Assembly (NCBI GenBank): GCA_049316905.1
Contig: JBMOJH010000092.1
Coordinates: 1-13,673 of the forward strand
DNA from: CAIPVR01 sp049316905
Lineage (GTDB): Bacteria; Actinomycetota; Acidimicrobiia; Acidimicrobiales; Microtrichaceae
DNA: 13,673 nt
Direction: 5' to 3'
The notes beneath the pieces were generated by a model that saw only the letters and a list, made by a program, of their open reading frames with translations, searched no databases and was not told the DNA's origin. Shown here piece by piece: positions 13,647 to 13,673 of the stretch. The position numbers were made by a program, and so were the translations under genes. Every line of letters starts with the position of its first letter. Position 1 is the first letter of the stretch.

Positions 13647-13673
13647 TCCGGGATCCGGCCGCCGGGGCCCCAC

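Noticed and set aside
12648..13673. Minus-strand open frame across the HtrA-like gene
   Set aside because: Antisense of a clear PDZ/trypsin-fold gene; no recognisable domain.
13647..13673. Terminator after the HtrA-like gene
   Set aside because: The remaining bases contain short GC palindromes but the window ends before a stem could be judged.

Overview
The window is very GC-rich, with GC-saturated third codon positions, tight gene packing and frequent GTG/TTG starts. It carries an actinobacterium-type DUF3499 gene, a DUF4126 membrane protein and a class I (Fe-S) fumarase. This suggests a high-GC actinobacterium. An acidimicrobial lineage is my guess from the gene mix, not something the sequence proves. 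Nearly all genes lie on the minus strand and are read from high to low coordinates. I see no rRNA, tRNA, CRISPR array, insertion sequence or integrase.

Right end (12.2-13.7 kb): a divergent pair shares a 50-90 bp AT-richer control region with palindromic half-sites. One side encodes an HxlR-family regulator (minus). The other encodes a cytosolic HtrA-like PDZ protein (plus) whose GNSGG nucleophile motif reads GSTGG, so it may be a pseudoprotease. The last 27 bases hold nothing I can call.

Middle (6.5-12.2 kb, minus): a tightly spaced run follows the regulator. In order it holds an endonuclease/exonuclease/phosphatase enzyme, a degenerate short-chain-dehydrogenase-like protein, a DUF3499 zinc-knuckle protein (4-nt ATGA overlap), class I fumarase, a secreted lipoprotein alpha/beta hydrolase and a DUF4126 membrane protein overlapping the hydrolase. 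Two G-rich tracts lie on the template strand of this run, one encoding Pro-Ala and one Pro-Thr repeats. The run meets a short plus-strand ORF tail to tail at a shared CTAG.

Left part (1-6.3 kb, minus): a P-type cation ATPase, then a D-aminoacylase-like amidohydrolase ending at a GC-rich hairpin. Next comes an AT-rich promoter island driving dabB and the first 31 codons of dabA. DabB and DabA form an energy-coupled inorganic-carbon uptake complex, and dabA runs off the left edge. Between dabB and dabA lies a 9-bp tandem repeat that places five TGA codons in one frame.

The fumarase, EEP enzyme, ATPase and Dab assignments are recognisable families. The most unusual items are the Thr-nucleophile HtrA-like protein with its HxlR partner, the catalytically degenerate SDR coupled to DUF3499, and the in-frame stop array before dabA. 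I did not find evidence strong enough to claim a wholly new system.
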